Shown piece by piece: positions 1 through 9,453 of a DNA stretch of 64,000 bases. Origin of the DNA: Pseudomonas sp. G2-4 (GTDB lineage Bacteria; Pseudomonadota; Gammaproteobacteria; Pseudomonadales; Pseudomonadaceae); contig NZ_CP125957.1 in assembly GCF_030064125.1 (NCBI RefSeq), forward strand, positions 2,294,001 to 2,358,000. Direction: 5' to 3'. Each line of letters opens with the position of its first letter. Position 1 is the stretch's first letter. The position numbers were made by a program, and so were the translations under genes. The notes below the pieces were generated by a model. It ran no database searches. It was given only the letters and a program-made list of their open reading frames with translations, and was not told where the DNA came from.

Positions 1-374
1 AAAGTGATTTCACCAGTACCGGCGGTTACCGCGCAGCCGCGCAACTGCTTGAGCATCAGCCGCCCAGCGCCATTTTTGCCGCCAACGACATGATTGGCAT
101 CGGTGTGCTACGGGCCGCCGCCGAGCGCAATGTGCGCGTGCCCAGCGAACTGTCGGTCATTGGTTTTGATGACATTCAAATGAGCCGTTATGTCTACCCG
201 GCGTTGACCACGGTGGGACAATCGATCCTGCAACTGGGCGAGATGGCGGCCCAAGTGCTGCTGCGGCGTATTGCTACGCCGGGGCTTGCCACCGACCAGC
301 GCATCGTGACGCCCAGTATCGTCTTGCGAGAGTCGACTGCGCCGCTCTCCGGTGCATTCGCCCAATACCGCTGA
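1..374 (+). CDS. rbsR: LacI-family ribose operon repressor, 3' end (partial)
   Basis: The open frame runs in from the left edge and gives about 124 C-terminal residues of a LacI/PurR-type repressor. The visible part is the periplasmic-binding-fold effector domain: the stretch PSAIFAANDMIGIGVLRAA is followed by VPSELSVIGFDDIQMSRYVYPALTT, which is the diagnostic C-terminal signature of this family. The DNA-binding N-terminus lies outside the window. The gene is followed after 23 bp by ribokinase and D-ribose pyranase, so ribose or ribose 5-phosphate is the likely effector and the operon its own target. The family assignment is certain; the symbol rests on the neighbours. Confidence 0.85.
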   Translation, partial: SDFTSTGGYRAAAQLLEHQPPSAIFAANDMIGIGVLRAAAERNVRVPSELSVIGFDDIQMSRYVYPALTTVGQSILQLGEMAAQVLLRRIATPGLATDQRIVTPSIVLRESTAPLSGAFAQYR

Positions 375-397
375 ACCGAATTGAAGAGTAGTGACGT

Positions 398-1312
398 ATG
401 CCAGCAAAAGTAGTGGTAGTAGGCAGCCTGAACATGGACTTGGTGACCCGGGCGTCACGTCTGCCCCGGGGCGGTGAAACGCTGATCGGCAAGTCGTTCT
501 CCACCATCCCGGGGGGCAAGGGCGCCAACCAGGCAGTGGCCGCCGCACGCCTGGGTGCGCAGGTGTCCATGGTCGGCTGCGTGGGCAATGATGCCTATGG
601 CCAGCAATTGCGCGGTGCGTTGCTGGCCGAGGGCATCGATTGCCAGGCGGTCGGCATCGTGGACGACTCCAGCGGTGTGGCGTTGATCGTTGTCGATGAC
701 AACAGCCAGAATGCGATCGTTATCGTCGCCGGTGCCAACGGTGCGCTCACTCCTGACGTGTTGGACAGTGTCGATGAGGTGCTGCAAAGCGCCGATGTCA
801 TCATCTGTCAGCTCGAAGTGCCGGACGCCACCGTTGGCCATGCCCTCAAGCGAGGCCGTGAGCTGGGCAAGATCGTGATCCTGAACCCGGCGCCGGCCTC
901 CCGGGTGTTGCCGGCCGATTGGTACGCCTGCGTCGACTATCTGATCCCCAATGAAAGCGAGGCGGCGACCCTGAGCGGGCTGACGGTTGATTCCCTGGAG
1001 ACTGCCGAAGCCGCCGCGACGCACTTGATCGCGGCGGGTGCCGGCAAGGTGATCGTGACCTTGGGCGCCCAGGGACTGATATTCGCCAACGGCTCGAGCT
1101 TCGAGCACTTTCCGGCCCCGCGGGTCAAGGCGGTGGACACCACGGCGGCGGGGGACACCTTTGTCGGCGGTTTCGCGGCCGCCCTGGCCAGTGGTCAAAA
1201 TGAGGTCGACGCGATTCGTTTCGGTCAGGTCGCCGCCGCCTTGTCGGTTACCCGTGCGGGGGCGCAGCCCTCCATTCCCACCTTGCTTGAAGTACAGGCT
1301 TTCAAATCATGA
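398..1312 (+). CDS. rbsK: Ribokinase
   Basis: This 304-residue PfkB-family sugar kinase phosphorylates D-ribose to ribose 5-phosphate in the cytoplasm. The N-terminal signature [11 protein letters not shown] and the [15 protein letters not shown] motif bind the sugar. The C-terminal signature [17 protein letters not shown] contains the catalytic Asp and the anion-hole glycines. Length matches the family (about 300). It lies between rbsR and rbsD and shares four bases (ATGA) with rbsD, so the two are translationally coupled. It would act on ribose freed by the nucleoside hydrolase two genes downstream. Confidence 0.97.
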   Translation: MPAKVVVVGSLNMDLVTRASRLPRGGETLIGKSFSTIPGGKGANQAVAAARLGAQVSMVGCVGNDAYGQQLRGALLAEGIDCQAVGIVDDSSGVALIVVDDNSQNAIVIVAGANGALTPDVLDSVDEVLQSADVIICQLEVPDATVGHALKRGRELGKIVILNPAPASRVLPADWYACVDYLIPNESEAATLSGLTVDSLETAEAAATHLIAAGAGKVIVTLGAQGLIFANGSSFEHFPAPRVKAVDTTAAGDTFVGGFAAALASGQNEVDAIRFGQVAAALSVTRAGAQPSIPTLLEVQAFKS

Positions 1313-1713
1313 AAAAGACGCCGTTGTTGAACGTGGCACTGTCGCGACTGATCGCCTCCCTCGGCCATGGCGACAAAGTGGTCATCGGTGATGCTGGCCT
1401 GCCGGTACCGCCCCAGGTCGAGTTGATCGACCTGGCCCTGACCCATGGCATTCCCGATTTTGTCAGCACCTTGAAGGTGGTGCTCAGCGAAATGCAGGTG
1501 GAAAGCCATGTGCTGGCTGAGGAAATTTTCGATAAACAACCGGCGGCCCTGACGACGCTGGAAGCGCTGCATGCCGAAGGGGCGCTCGGGGCGCGGGAGC
1601 TGGTCAGCCATGAACAGTTCAAGATGCTTAGCCGTGACGCCCGGGCGATTATTCGCACCGGAGAGTGCTCGCCGTACTGCAACATTGTGTTAATCGCTGG
1701 AGTCACCTTCTAA
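1309..1713 (+). CDS. rbsD: D-ribose pyranase
   Basis: This 134-residue RbsD/FucU-family mutarotase interconverts beta-pyranose and beta-furanose ribose so that ribokinase receives its substrate. The N-terminal motif [18 protein letters not shown] holds the catalytic His, and the C-terminus [21 protein letters not shown] is the family signature. Full length. Its start overlaps the rbsK stop by four bases. The ribose importer (rbsBAC) is not in the window and is presumably upstream of rbsR. Confidence 0.97.
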   Translation: MKKTPLLNVALSRLIASLGHGDKVVIGDAGLPVPPQVELIDLALTHGIPDFVSTLKVVLSEMQVESHVLAEEIFDKQPAALTTLEALHAEGALGARELVSHEQFKMLSRDARAIIRTGECSPYCNIVLIAGVTF

Positions 1714-1742
1714 CCCTGTCAACCTTGCACAAGGAGTGCGCC

Positions 1743-2771
1743 ATGCACCGCTATGCTCAGAAAATGCATCAACTGTTCCGGAGTCTGCTGCTTTTGTCAT
1801 TGATCACCGCTACAAGCGCCCAGGCGGCGGAAAAAATCGACCTGATCATCGACACCGATCCAGGGGCCGATGACGTGGTTGCCTTGCTGTTTGCCCTGGC
1901 ATCCCCTGAAGAGCTGCATATCCGCGCGCTCACCACCGTTGCTGGAAATGTGCGCCTGGACAAGACCTCCCGCAATGCTCGCCTGGCGCGGGAATGGGCC
2001 GGGCGCGAAGAGGTGCCGGTGTACGCCGGGGCGCCGAAACCGCTGATGCGCACGCCCATCTATGCCGAAAACATCCATGGCAAGGAAGGCCTGTCGGGTG
2101 TCACCGTGCACGAGCCGAAAAAGGGGCTGGCCGAGGGCAATGCCGTCAACTACCTGATTGACACGCTCAAGGCTGCCAAGCCCCACAGCATCACCATTGC
2201 CATGCTCGGTCCGCAGACCAACCTGGCCCTGGCGCTGATCCAGGAGCCTGAGATTGCCCAGGGCATCAAGGAAGTGGTGATCATGGGCGGTGCGCACTTC
2301 AACGGTGGCAATATCACGCCGGTGGCGGAATTCAATCTGTTCGCCGATCCCCAAGCGGCCGAGGTCGTCGCCAAAAGCGGCCTGAAACTGACGTATCTGC
2401 CCTTGGACGTGACCCATAAGATCCTCACCAGCGAGGCGCGCCTGAAGCAGATCGCCGCCCTGAACAACAACGCCAGCAAACTGGTGGGCGATATTCTCAA
2501 CGAATACGTCAAGGGCGATATGGAGCACTACGGCATGACGGGCGGGCCGGTGCATGATGCGACAGTGATCGCTTACCTGCTCAAGCCGCAATTGTTTACC
2601 GGGCGTTCGGTCAATGTCGTCGTGGACAGTCGCGAGGGCCCGACTTTCGGCCAGACTATCGTTGATTGGTACGACGGCCTGAAAGCTCCAAAAAATGCTT
2701 TCTGGGTGGAAAACGGCGATGCCCAGGGCTTCTTTGACCTGCTGACCGAGCGTCTGGCGCGTCTCAAGTAA
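1743..2771 (+). CDS. Exported nucleoside hydrolase
   Basis: This 342-residue inosine/uridine-preferring nucleoside hydrolase cleaves the N-glycosidic bond of ribonucleosides to base plus ribose. The Ca-binding motif DTDPGADD follows directly after a signal peptide (basic MHRYAQKMHQ, hydrophobic core SLLLLSLITATS, cleavage near AQA|AEK), so the enzyme is predicted to be periplasmic. The start at 1743 is chosen because AAGGAG sits 8 bases upstream; an in-frame start 78 bases earlier would lie inside rbsD and bury the signal peptide. Context suggests that extracellular nucleosides are split in the periplasm and the ribose goes to rbsK/rbsD. Base preference cannot be read from the sequence. Confidence 0.93.
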   Translation: MHRYAQKMHQLFRSLLLLSLITATSAQAAEKIDLIIDTDPGADDVVALLFALASPEELHIRALTTVAGNVRLDKTSRNARLAREWAGREEVPVYAGAPKPLMRTPIYAENIHGKEGLSGVTVHEPKKGLAEGNAVNYLIDTLKAAKPHSITIAMLGPQTNLALALIQEPEIAQGIKEVVIMGGAHFNGGNITPVAEFNLFADPQAAEVVAKSGLKLTYLPLDVTHKILTSEARLKQIAALNNNASKLVGDILNEYVKGDMEHYGMTGGPVHDATVIAYLLKPQLFTGRSVNVVVDSREGPTFGQTIVDWYDGLKAPKNAFWVENGDAQGFFDLLTERLARLK

Positions 2772-2808
2772 TCGCCTTGCCGCGCTCGCAGGCTGGTCTG
2801 CGGGCGCT

Positions 2809-3006
2809 TCAATCCACAGCGTCAACGATGCTTGGATATCGTTCGAATGCCTGCTGGATGAAGTTGCGGGCGACCTCCGTCCCCAGCTCTTTCACCAACA
2901 GTTCTATACCGATGATTGCCAGTTCCTCCGGGCTGCCCGGGCTATAGGAGCTGTGACCCTCCGACCATTTGGCATTGATGGTGGCTTCGATGCTGACGGT
3001 GCTCAT
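2809..3006 (-). CDS. Small conserved-looking hypothetical protein
   Basis: A 65-residue acidic protein beginning MSTVSIEATINAKWSEGHSS, with a predicted helical C-terminal half. I do not recognise the family. The start at 3006 is preferred over the longer frame to 3069 because the extra 21 residues are proline- and glutamine-rich with no initiation signal. The Shine-Dalgarno is weak even at 3006. It is convergent with the nucleoside hydrolase gene. No signal peptide or membrane segment is visible. Confidence 0.5.
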   Translation of the reverse strand: MSTVSIEATINAKWSEGHSSYSPGSPEELAIIGIELLVKELGTEVARNFIQQAFERYPSIVDAVD

Positions 3007-3136
3007 GGTAGGGCTCGCGAGTTGGAGGTCTGTAGGTTGAGTTAACCATTTTTGCCTCGGGTTTGGCACTGCGACTTAGGCATCAGGGGGAGGGCTGTGC
3101 GACACTTGTTTCTTTGAATTCTGAAGGAGCCCTGCC

Positions 3137-3442
3137 GTGCAGATCGATTTGAACGCGCCTGATGGGCTCACCCTCGAAGCGGTTCGTCAGTTGCTGGCTT
3201 CTGCCAGTGATGACGAGCACACCCAGTTGCGGGTGACCAGGGAGGGGATCGCCTATTTATCATCGGGCGTGGTGGGCGGCGTCGACATCGACGGCTTGCT
3301 GTTTCGTCTCGAGACGTGGGCCAAAGGTTCGGGGTACGTCGGACGGGTCGCTGCCAGTGACGAGGTCTGGGTCATGCAGATCTACAATGCGCTTAAAGAA
3401 AACTGGCCGAATCCGCCTTTTGATTACATTGACGTTTACTGA
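3137..3442 (+). CDS. Hypothetical protein with GTG start
   Basis: This 101-residue protein starts at a GTG preceded by GAAGGAG at good spacing. It looks like one soluble alpha/beta domain ending in DYIDVY, acidic overall, with no signal peptide or transmembrane segment. I cannot name its family. It stands alone between a minus-strand small gene and a lipoprotein gene. The coding call is supported by the strong ribosome-binding site and normal-looking codon use. Confidence 0.6.
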   Translation: MQIDLNAPDGLTLEAVRQLLASASDDEHTQLRVTREGIAYLSSGVVGGVDIDGLLFRLETWAKGSGYVGRVAASDEVWVMQIYNALKENWPNPPFDYIDVY

Positions 3443-3611
3443 CTGTTGTTCATATTCAGTCACGATTCATGTCTGACCGCGGCTGTCATGCTCAGGCAAA
3501 CTGCCATTTTTCCGGACGAAGGCAGGCCGATAGCCATGGTGTTGAAACCTGGCGCCGTTTGGGCTGTCGCACGCTCTCTGTTTATTTTATTTATCGAAAA
3601 AAGGAGGCTTC

Positions 3612-3929
3612 ATGCCTTGGAAGCTCGCGTCATTGAGTACTTTGCTGGTCACCGCGTTCTTGAGCGGTTGCAGCAGCGGCCCTTCTGAGTCGACCCCTGA
3701 CCCTGTGGCAACCGAGACCGGTAGTGGTCGTTGCGAAGCCAAGGCCGCCGAGTTCGCCATTGGCAAGCAGGCCTCTCCGCAACTGTTGGAGCAAGCTCGC
3801 GCCCGTGCCGGCGCGCAGAACGCCCGGATCCTCAAGCCCAACGATATGGTGACGCTGGAGTACCGCTCTGATCGCCTGAATCTCAGCACCGATGCCAACC
3901 TGGTGGTCAATCGGGTGAACTGCGGCTGA
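3612..3929 (+). CDS. I78-family peptidase inhibitor lipoprotein
   Basis: A 105-residue small lipoprotein. The N-terminus is a lipoprotein signal peptide with lipobox LSGC at residues 18-21. The mature part contains CEAKAAEFAIGKQAS and ends in NLVVNRVNCG, the layout of the I78 inhibitor family (Elastase/potato-inhibitor-like; one conserved disulfide and an Asp/Asn-rich C-terminal loop). AAGGAGG precedes the ATG by 5 bases. It likely protects the periplasm from serine proteases; the target is unknown. A terminator separates it from the convergent cold-shock gene. Confidence 0.8.
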   Translation: MPWKLASLSTLLVTAFLSGCSSGPSESTPDPVATETGSGRCEAKAAEFAIGKQASPQLLEQARARAGAQNARILKPNDMVTLEYRSDRLNLSTDANLVVNRVNCG

Positions 3930-3950
3930 TCATGGGTTTCAATCGTCCAT

Positions 3951-3982
3951 AAAAAACCCCGTCACATGGACGGGGTTTTTTA
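3951..3982. terminator. Bidirectional intrinsic terminator
   Basis: The sequence AAAAAACCCCGTC-acat-GACGGGGTTTTTT forms a near-perfect GC-rich stem flanked by A- and T-runs on either side, so it can terminate both the lipoprotein gene on the plus strand and the cold-shock gene on the minus strand. It lies between the two convergent stop codons. Confidence 0.93.
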
Positions 3983-3995
3983 GTGCGGCAGAAAA

Positions 3996-4208
3996 TTACT
4001 CTGCGCGGACTTGTGCAGCTTGCATACCCTTTTGGCCTTTCTCAGCCACGAAGGAAACGGTCTGGCCTTCTTTCAGGCTTTTGAAACCGTCGCTTTCGAT
4101 AGCTTTGAAGTGTACGAACAGGTCGTCACCGCCACCTTGAGGAGTGATGAAGCCGAAGCCTTTTTCATCGTTGAACCATTTAACGGTGCCGGTTTGGCGA
4201 TTAGACAT
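3996..4208 (-). CDS. Cold-shock protein, CspA family
   Basis: A 70-residue OB-fold RNA chaperone. It contains the RNP1 motif KGFGFITPQ and the RNP2 motif DLFVHFKAI, and begins [20 protein letters not shown], the normal length and start for Pseudomonas Csp proteins. A longer in-frame start at 4268 is rejected because the added 20 residues have no homology to the fold and would occupy the usual untranslated leader. Binds single-stranded RNA and DNA and relieves structure. Several paralogues are usual, so I give no symbol. Confidence 0.96.
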   Translation of the reverse strand: MSNRQTGTVKWFNDEKGFGFITPQGGGDDLFVHFKAIESDGFKSLKEGQTVSFVAEKGQKGMQAAQVRAE

Positions 4209-4435
4209 GGTGTATCTCCAAGAAACATATATTTTCAGTGTACTGTGCTGCTCAGGCCAACTGGGCACACCCGGGTATCATAGTCGAAATGTTCGATTTG
4301 GGAGCCCCCCGGACGCACTGTTTGCCAATCAGTCGTGTTTTCTTTACCCGCTTGTCCCGCTGGAAGGCCCGGTTTTAAAGGCTTTCAGCCGAACGTAAAG
4401 ACGATAAAAAAAGCTGTAGAACCTGCAAAAATTGT
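4209..4435 (-). promoter_or_regulatory. Leader and promoter region of the cold-shock gene
   Basis: About 230 bases without a gene lie upstream of the cold-shock gene. Csp mRNAs of this family commonly carry a long structured 5' leader that controls their cold-induced translation; that is family knowledge. I see no definite cold-box or promoter consensus and make no finer call. Confidence 0.3.
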
Positions 4436-4462
4436 TTGAAAAAGCCCTTTTCAGGGGCTTTT
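4436..4462 (-). terminator. Intrinsic terminator of the small secreted protein gene
   Basis: Read on the minus strand, AAAAGCCC-ctgaaaa-GGGCTTTTTC makes an 8-bp stem with a 7-base loop and a T-run. It lies just downstream of the stop at 4497. Confidence 0.75.
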
Positions 4463-4496
4463 CAGGGGGTGCAACGGCGGCAATCGCCTCGGCCCA

Positions 4497-4802
4497 TCAC
4501 TGTTTTTTAGCGTCGGGGTTGGCCTTGCACGCGGAGATTTGAGTCAGCGCCTTTCGCTGCAGATCCTCGCTTGCCTTATTGTCCATCAGGGCCTGGATGT
4601 CCTTGGCTGGGTAGGACTTGATTGCATCGGCGCCACAAGCGCAATGGGCTTTGGCCGCCGCCGCGCCGATCTGGGGCGTCGCCGCCTGGGTGCACTGGGC
4701 CATGTATTTGTCGCGCTCACCCTTGGGCCAGTCGGCGTGGGCGGTCAGCGGAAGCAGCAGGGCAAGGGGGGCGACTACGGCGAAAAATGTATTCAGACGC
4801 AT
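4497..4802 (-). CDS. Small secreted protein with conserved cysteines
   Basis: A 101-residue exported protein. The N-terminus MRLNTFFAVVAPLALLLPLTAHA is a clear Sec signal peptide with cleavage after AHA. The mature part has four Cys: one near YMAQC, an HCAC pair, and one near ISAC, suggesting two disulfides. The start at 4802 is chosen because GAAAGGAG lies 9 bases upstream; a longer frame to 4826 has no such site. I do not recognise a named domain. It is a single gene with its own terminator. Confidence 0.75.
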   Translation of the reverse strand: MRLNTFFAVVAPLALLLPLTAHADWPKGERDKYMAQCTQAATPQIGAAAAKAHCACGADAIKSYPAKDIQALMDNKASEDLQRKALTQISACKANPDAKKQ

Positions 4803-5175
4803 GCGAAGATGCTCCTTTCGGGTCAATGTCTTGTTATCTGAGGCGTTGCGCTCGCTTCAGTTCAGCACTCTGGCATAAAAAGCCTGGATTTACGCGCGCT
4901 TGAATCCGGATGCGGCGATGACCGTTCATCCGTGCTAGCATGCCGGGCTCGGGTATTTTCAGGCTTCCCAGGACGACACGTCCCGGCAGCGGCAAATGTT
5001 CGAATAACCCTGATTTGAATCCCAGTCACTCTGGTTCGGTTTCCCCGGTTGGCCGCAAGGCTCCTGCCGCTGTAAGGCAGGCGTTCGTCATTGAATGGCC
5101 TGGACTGGATCTTGTACTGGCTCATCCCAACCCACGTGACCTTTGGTAGGGGTCACCACTAGGAGAGGAGGCGCC
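4803..5175. other. Gene-free stretch upstream of thrS
   Basis: About 370 bases without a convincing gene. Open frames on both strands here (4862-5125 minus, 4940-5149 plus) are basic, rich in Arg/Ser/Pro and lack ribosome-binding sites, so I read them as noise. The promoter of the thrS operon and that of the divergent small secreted protein must lie here, but I cannot place consensus boxes with confidence. Confidence 0.4.
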
Positions 5176-7098
5176 ATGCCAACTATTACTCTTCCCGACG
5201 GCAGTCAACGTTCATTCGATCACCCGGTTTCCGTAGCCGAGGTCGCCGCATCCATCGGCGCGGGGCTGGCCAAGGCCACCCTGGCCGGCAAGGTCAACGG
5301 TAAATTGGTCGACGCCAGTGACGTCATCGACAGCGACGCCACGCTGCAAATCATCACGCCCAAGGATGAAGAGGGGCTGGAGATCATTCGCCACTCTTGC
5401 GCGCACCTGGTCGGCCACGCCGTCAAGCAACTGTACCCGAGCGCGAAGATGGTCATCGGGCCGGTCATTGATGAAGGCTTCTATTACGACATCGCCTTCG
5501 AGCGGCCTTTCACGCCGGACGACATGGCCGCCATCGAACAGCGCATGCAGCAGCTGATCGAGAAAGATTACGACGTCATCAAGAAAGTCACCCCGCGCGC
5601 CGAAGTCATCGAAGTGTTCAAGGCCCGTGGCGAAGACTACAAGCTGCGTCTGGTGGAAGACATGCCGGACGAGCAGGCCATGGGCCTGTATTACCACGAA
5701 GAATACGTCGACATGTGCCGTGGCCCGCACGTGCCGAACACGCGTTTCCTGAAATCCTTCAAGCTGACCAAGCTGTCCGGCGCCTACTGGCGTGGCGATG
5801 CCAAGAACGAGCAGCTGCAGCGCGTCTATGGCACTGCCTGGGCCGACAAGAAGCAACTGGCGGCCTACATCCAGCGGATCGAGGAAGCCGAGAAGCGCGA
5901 TCACCGCAAGATCGGCAAGCGCCTGGGCCTGTTCCACACCCAGGAAGAGTCCCCGGGCATGGTGTTCTGGCACCCGAACGGCTGGACCCTGTACCAGGTG
6001 CTCGAGCAGTACATGCGCCAGGTCCAGCGTGAAAACGGCTACCTCGAGATCAAGACGCCGCAAGTGGTGGACCGCAGCCTGTGGGAGAAATCCGGGCACT
6101 GGGCCAACTACGCCGACAACATGTTCACCACCCAGTCGGAAAACCGCGACTACGCCATCAAGCCGATGAACTGCCCTTGCCACGTGCAGGTGTTCAACCA
6201 GGGCCTGAAAAGCTACCGCGAGCTGCCGATGCGCCTGGCCGAGTTCGGTGCCTGCCACCGCAACGAGCCTTCGGGTGCGCTGCACGGCATCATGCGCGTG
6301 CGTGCGTTTACCCAGGACGATGCGCACATTTTCTGTACCGAAGAGCAGATGCAGGCCGAATCCGCCGCCTTCATCAAGCTGACCATGGACGTCTATCGCG
6401 ACTTCGGCTTCACCGAAGTCGAAATGAAGCTGTCCACTCGTCCGGAAAAGCGTGTTGGCTCCGACGAGCTGTGGGATCGCGCCGAAGCAGCCCTGGCCGC
6501 TGCCCTTGATAGCGCGGGCCTTGCGTACGACCTGCAGCCGGGCGAGGGGGCTTTCTACGGTCCGAAGATTGAATTCTCGCTGAAAGATTGCCTCGGTCGC
6601 GTGTGGCAATGTGGTACCTTGCAGCTCGATTTCAACCTGCCGATCCGTCTGGGCGCCGAATACGTGTCCGAAGACAACAGCCGCAAGCACCCGGTCATGC
6701 TTCACCGCGCGATCCTCGGTTCCTTCGAGCGTTTCGTCGGGATCCTGATCGAACACTACGAGGGTGCGTTCCCCGCGTGGCTGGCACCGACCCAGGCAGT
6801 GATCATGAATATCACTGATAAACAGGCAGATTTTGCCGCCGAAGTCGAAAAAACTCTCAATCAAAGCGGATTTCGTGCCAAGTCCGACTTGAGAAATGAA
6901 AAGATCGGCTTTAAAATCCGCGAGCATACTTTGCTCAAGGTTCCCTTTCTCTTGGTTATCGGAGATCGGGAGGTCGAGATGCAGACTGTCGCTGTGCGTA
7001 CTCGTGAAGGTGCTGACCTGGGCTCGATGCCCGTCGCCGAATTTGCTGAGTTTCTCGCGCAAGCGGTTTCCCGGCGTGGTCGCCCAGATTTGGAGTAA
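5176..7098 (+). CDS. thrS: Threonyl-tRNA synthetase
   Basis: A 640-residue class II synthetase that charges tRNA-Thr and edits Ser-tRNA-Thr. Domains in order: TGS (about 1-60, [18 protein letters not shown]), the editing domain with [11 protein letters not shown] and the CRGPH Zn-binding site, the catalytic core with [11 protein letters not shown] (zinc Cys) and [11 protein letters not shown], and the C-terminal anticodon-binding domain. Start 5176 is preceded by AGGAGAGGAGG; a TTG 33 bases earlier adds residues absent from the family. It is the first gene of thrS-infC-rpmI-rplT(-pheST-ihfA), and its TAA stop abuts the infC start. Confidence 0.98.
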   Translation: MPTITLPDGSQRSFDHPVSVAEVAASIGAGLAKATLAGKVNGKLVDASDVIDSDATLQIITPKDEEGLEIIRHSCAHLVGHAVKQLYPSAKMVIGPVIDEGFYYDIAFERPFTPDDMAAIEQRMQQLIEKDYDVIKKVTPRAEVIEVFKARGEDYKLRLVEDMPDEQAMGLYYHEEYVDMCRGPHVPNTRFLKSFKLTKLSGAYWRGDAKNEQLQRVYGTAWADKKQLAAYIQRIEEAEKRDHRKIGKRLGLFHTQEESPGMVFWHPNGWTLYQVLEQYMRQVQRENGYLEIKTPQVVDRSLWEKSGHWANYADNMFTTQSENRDYAIKPMNCPCHVQVFNQGLKSYRELPMRLAEFGACHRNEPSGALHGIMRVRAFTQDDAHIFCTEEQMQAESAAFIKLTMDVYRDFGFTEVEMKLSTRPEKRVGSDELWDRAEAALAAALDSAGLAYDLQPGEGAFYGPKIEFSLKDCLGRVWQCGTLQLDFNLPIRLGAEYVSEDNSRKHPVMLHRAILGSFERFVGILIEHYEGAFPAWLAPTQAVIMNITDKQADFAAEVEKTLNQSGFRAKSDLRNEKIGFKIREHTLLKVPFLLVIGDREVEMQTVAVRTREGADLGSMPVAEFAEFLAQAVSRRGRPDLE

Positions 7099-7103
7099 TT
7101 ACT

Positions 7104-7649
7104 ATTAAGCGTGAAATGAGACAAGATAAACGAGCTGCACCGAAAGCCCCGATCAACGAGAATATCTCGGCACGCGAGGTTCGGTTAATTGGGGCTGAGG
7201 GTGAGCAGCTTGGGATTGTGTCAATTGAAGACGCGCTTCTTAAGGCTGAAGAAGCCAAGCTCGATTTGGTGGAGATTTCCGCCGATGCTGTACCTCCTGT
7301 CTGCAAGCTGATGGACTACGGCAAATCGATCTTCGAGAAGAAGAAGCAGGTTGCCGCAGCCAAGAAGAACCAGAAGCAGATCCAGGTTAAAGAAATCAAG
7401 TTTCGTCCAGGGACGGAGGAAGGGGATTACCAGGTAAAACTGCGCAACCTGGTACGTTTCCTGAGTGATGGGGACAGGGCCAAGGTATCCTTGCGATTCC
7501 GCGGCCGTGAGATGGCCCACCAGGAGCTGGGGATGGAACTCCTCAAGCGGGTTGAACAAGACCTGCTCGAGTACGGTTCGGTCGAACAGCATCCTAAGAT
7601 GGAAGGACGCCAGCTGATCATGGTCATCGCCCCGAAAAAGAAGAAGTAA
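7104..7649 (+). CDS. infC: Translation initiation factor IF-3 (AUU start)
   Basis: IF-3 binds the 30S subunit, prevents subunit joining and proofreads the start codon. The body is standard: N-domain [19 protein letters not shown], then [20 protein letters not shown], and C-domain [16 protein letters not shown] ending in IAPKKKK. The first ATG (7116) has no Shine-Dalgarno. An ATT at 7104 (ATT AAG CGT GAA ATG) lies 8 bases after GGAG and aligns with the known AUU start of E. coli infC (MKGGKR). A second ATT at 7098, overlapping the thrS stop by one base, is the alternative (183 aa) but has only 2 bases of spacing. A non-AUG start allows IF-3 to repress its own synthesis. Confidence 0.95.
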   Translation: MKREMRQDKRAAPKAPINENISAREVRLIGAEGEQLGIVSIEDALLKAEEAKLDLVEISADAVPPVCKLMDYGKSIFEKKKQVAAAKKNQKQIQVKEIKFRPGTEEGDYQVKLRNLVRFLSDGDRAKVSLRFRGREMAHQELGMELLKRVEQDLLEYGSVEQHPKMEGRQLIMVIAPKKKK

Positions 7650-7709
7650 TCAACAGGGCACGGCAGGCCTTGCGATTATGTTTATCAACTGAATGCGGAG
7701 TATCCGAAC

Positions 7710-7904
7710 ATGCCAAAGATGAAAACCAAAAGTGGTGCTGCTAAGCGGTTTCTGAAAACTGCTAACGGTATCAAGCACAAGCACGCTTTCAAGAGCCACA
7801 TCCTGACCAAAATGTCGACCAAGCGTAAGCGTCAACTGCGCGGTAGCAGCTTGCTGCATCCGTCTGACGTGGCAAAAGTCGAGCGCATGCTGCGCCTTCG
7901 TTAA
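7710..7904 (+). CDS. rpmI: 50S ribosomal protein L35
   Basis: A 64-residue, very basic ribosomal protein ([20 protein letters not shown], then [20 protein letters not shown]). It matches the family's length and sequence signature throughout. It sits 60 bases after infC and 30 bases before rplT. In E. coli this infC-rpmI-rplT segment is repressed by L20 binding to the leader of rpmI; the same could apply here, but I did not identify the L20 site. Confidence 0.98.
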   Translation: MPKMKTKSGAAKRFLKTANGIKHKHAFKSHILTKMSTKRKRQLRGSSLLHPSDVAKVERMLRLR

Positions 7905-7934
7905 TTTTTGGATCTGGAATAGAGGAAGTAACTC

Positions 7935-8291
7935 ATGGCTCGTGTAAAGCGTGGCGTCATTGCCCGTAAGCGTCACAAAAAAATTCTGAAACTTGCTAAA
8001 GGCTACTACGGCGCGCGTTCCCGCGTATTCCGTGTTGCCAAGCAAGCGGTAATCAAGGCAGGCCAATACGCCTACCGTGACCGTCGTCAGAAAAAACGTC
8101 AGTTCCGCGCTCTGTGGATCGCTCGTATCAATGCTGGTGCTCGTGTTAACGGTCTGTCCTACAGCCGTTTCATCGCTGGCCTGAAAAAAGCGTCCATCGA
8201 GATCGACCGTAAGGTTCTGGCTGATCTGGCAGTGAACGAAAAAGCGGCGTTTGCTGCGATTGTCGAGAAAGCTAAAGCCACCTTGGCTTAA
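7935..8291 (+). CDS. rplT: 50S ribosomal protein L20
   Basis: A 118-residue early 50S assembly protein. The N-terminal arm [20 protein letters not shown] and the globular domain with [20 protein letters not shown] are typical and complete. GAGGAAG precedes the ATG. It is the last ribosomal gene of the cluster; a strong hairpin separates it from pheS. Confidence 0.98.
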
Positions 8292-8346
8292 GTACCCCCG
8301 ACAGTCACCAGGGCCCACCTCTGTGGGCTCGGGTGTTAAACGTCAT

Positions 8347-9417
<1,071 letters not shown>

Positions 9418-9453
9418 GTCGCAGGCCCGTAACGAATCTATTAGGAGAGCAGG

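Noticed and set aside
1797..2825. 342-codon open frame antisense to the nucleoside hydrolase gene
   Set aside because: It mirrors a well-conserved gene, lacks a ribosome-binding site and has composition typical of antisense frames in GC-rich DNA.
3446..3688. Small plus-strand frame overlapping the lipoprotein start
   Set aside because: It conflicts with the well-supported lipoprotein gene and has no start signal.
4862..5149. Two overlapping small frames upstream of thrS
   Set aside because: Basic low-complexity composition, no Shine-Dalgarno, no recognisable similarity.
5212..7062. 616-codon antisense frame within thrS
   Set aside because: Shadow of thrS; no motif, no start signal.
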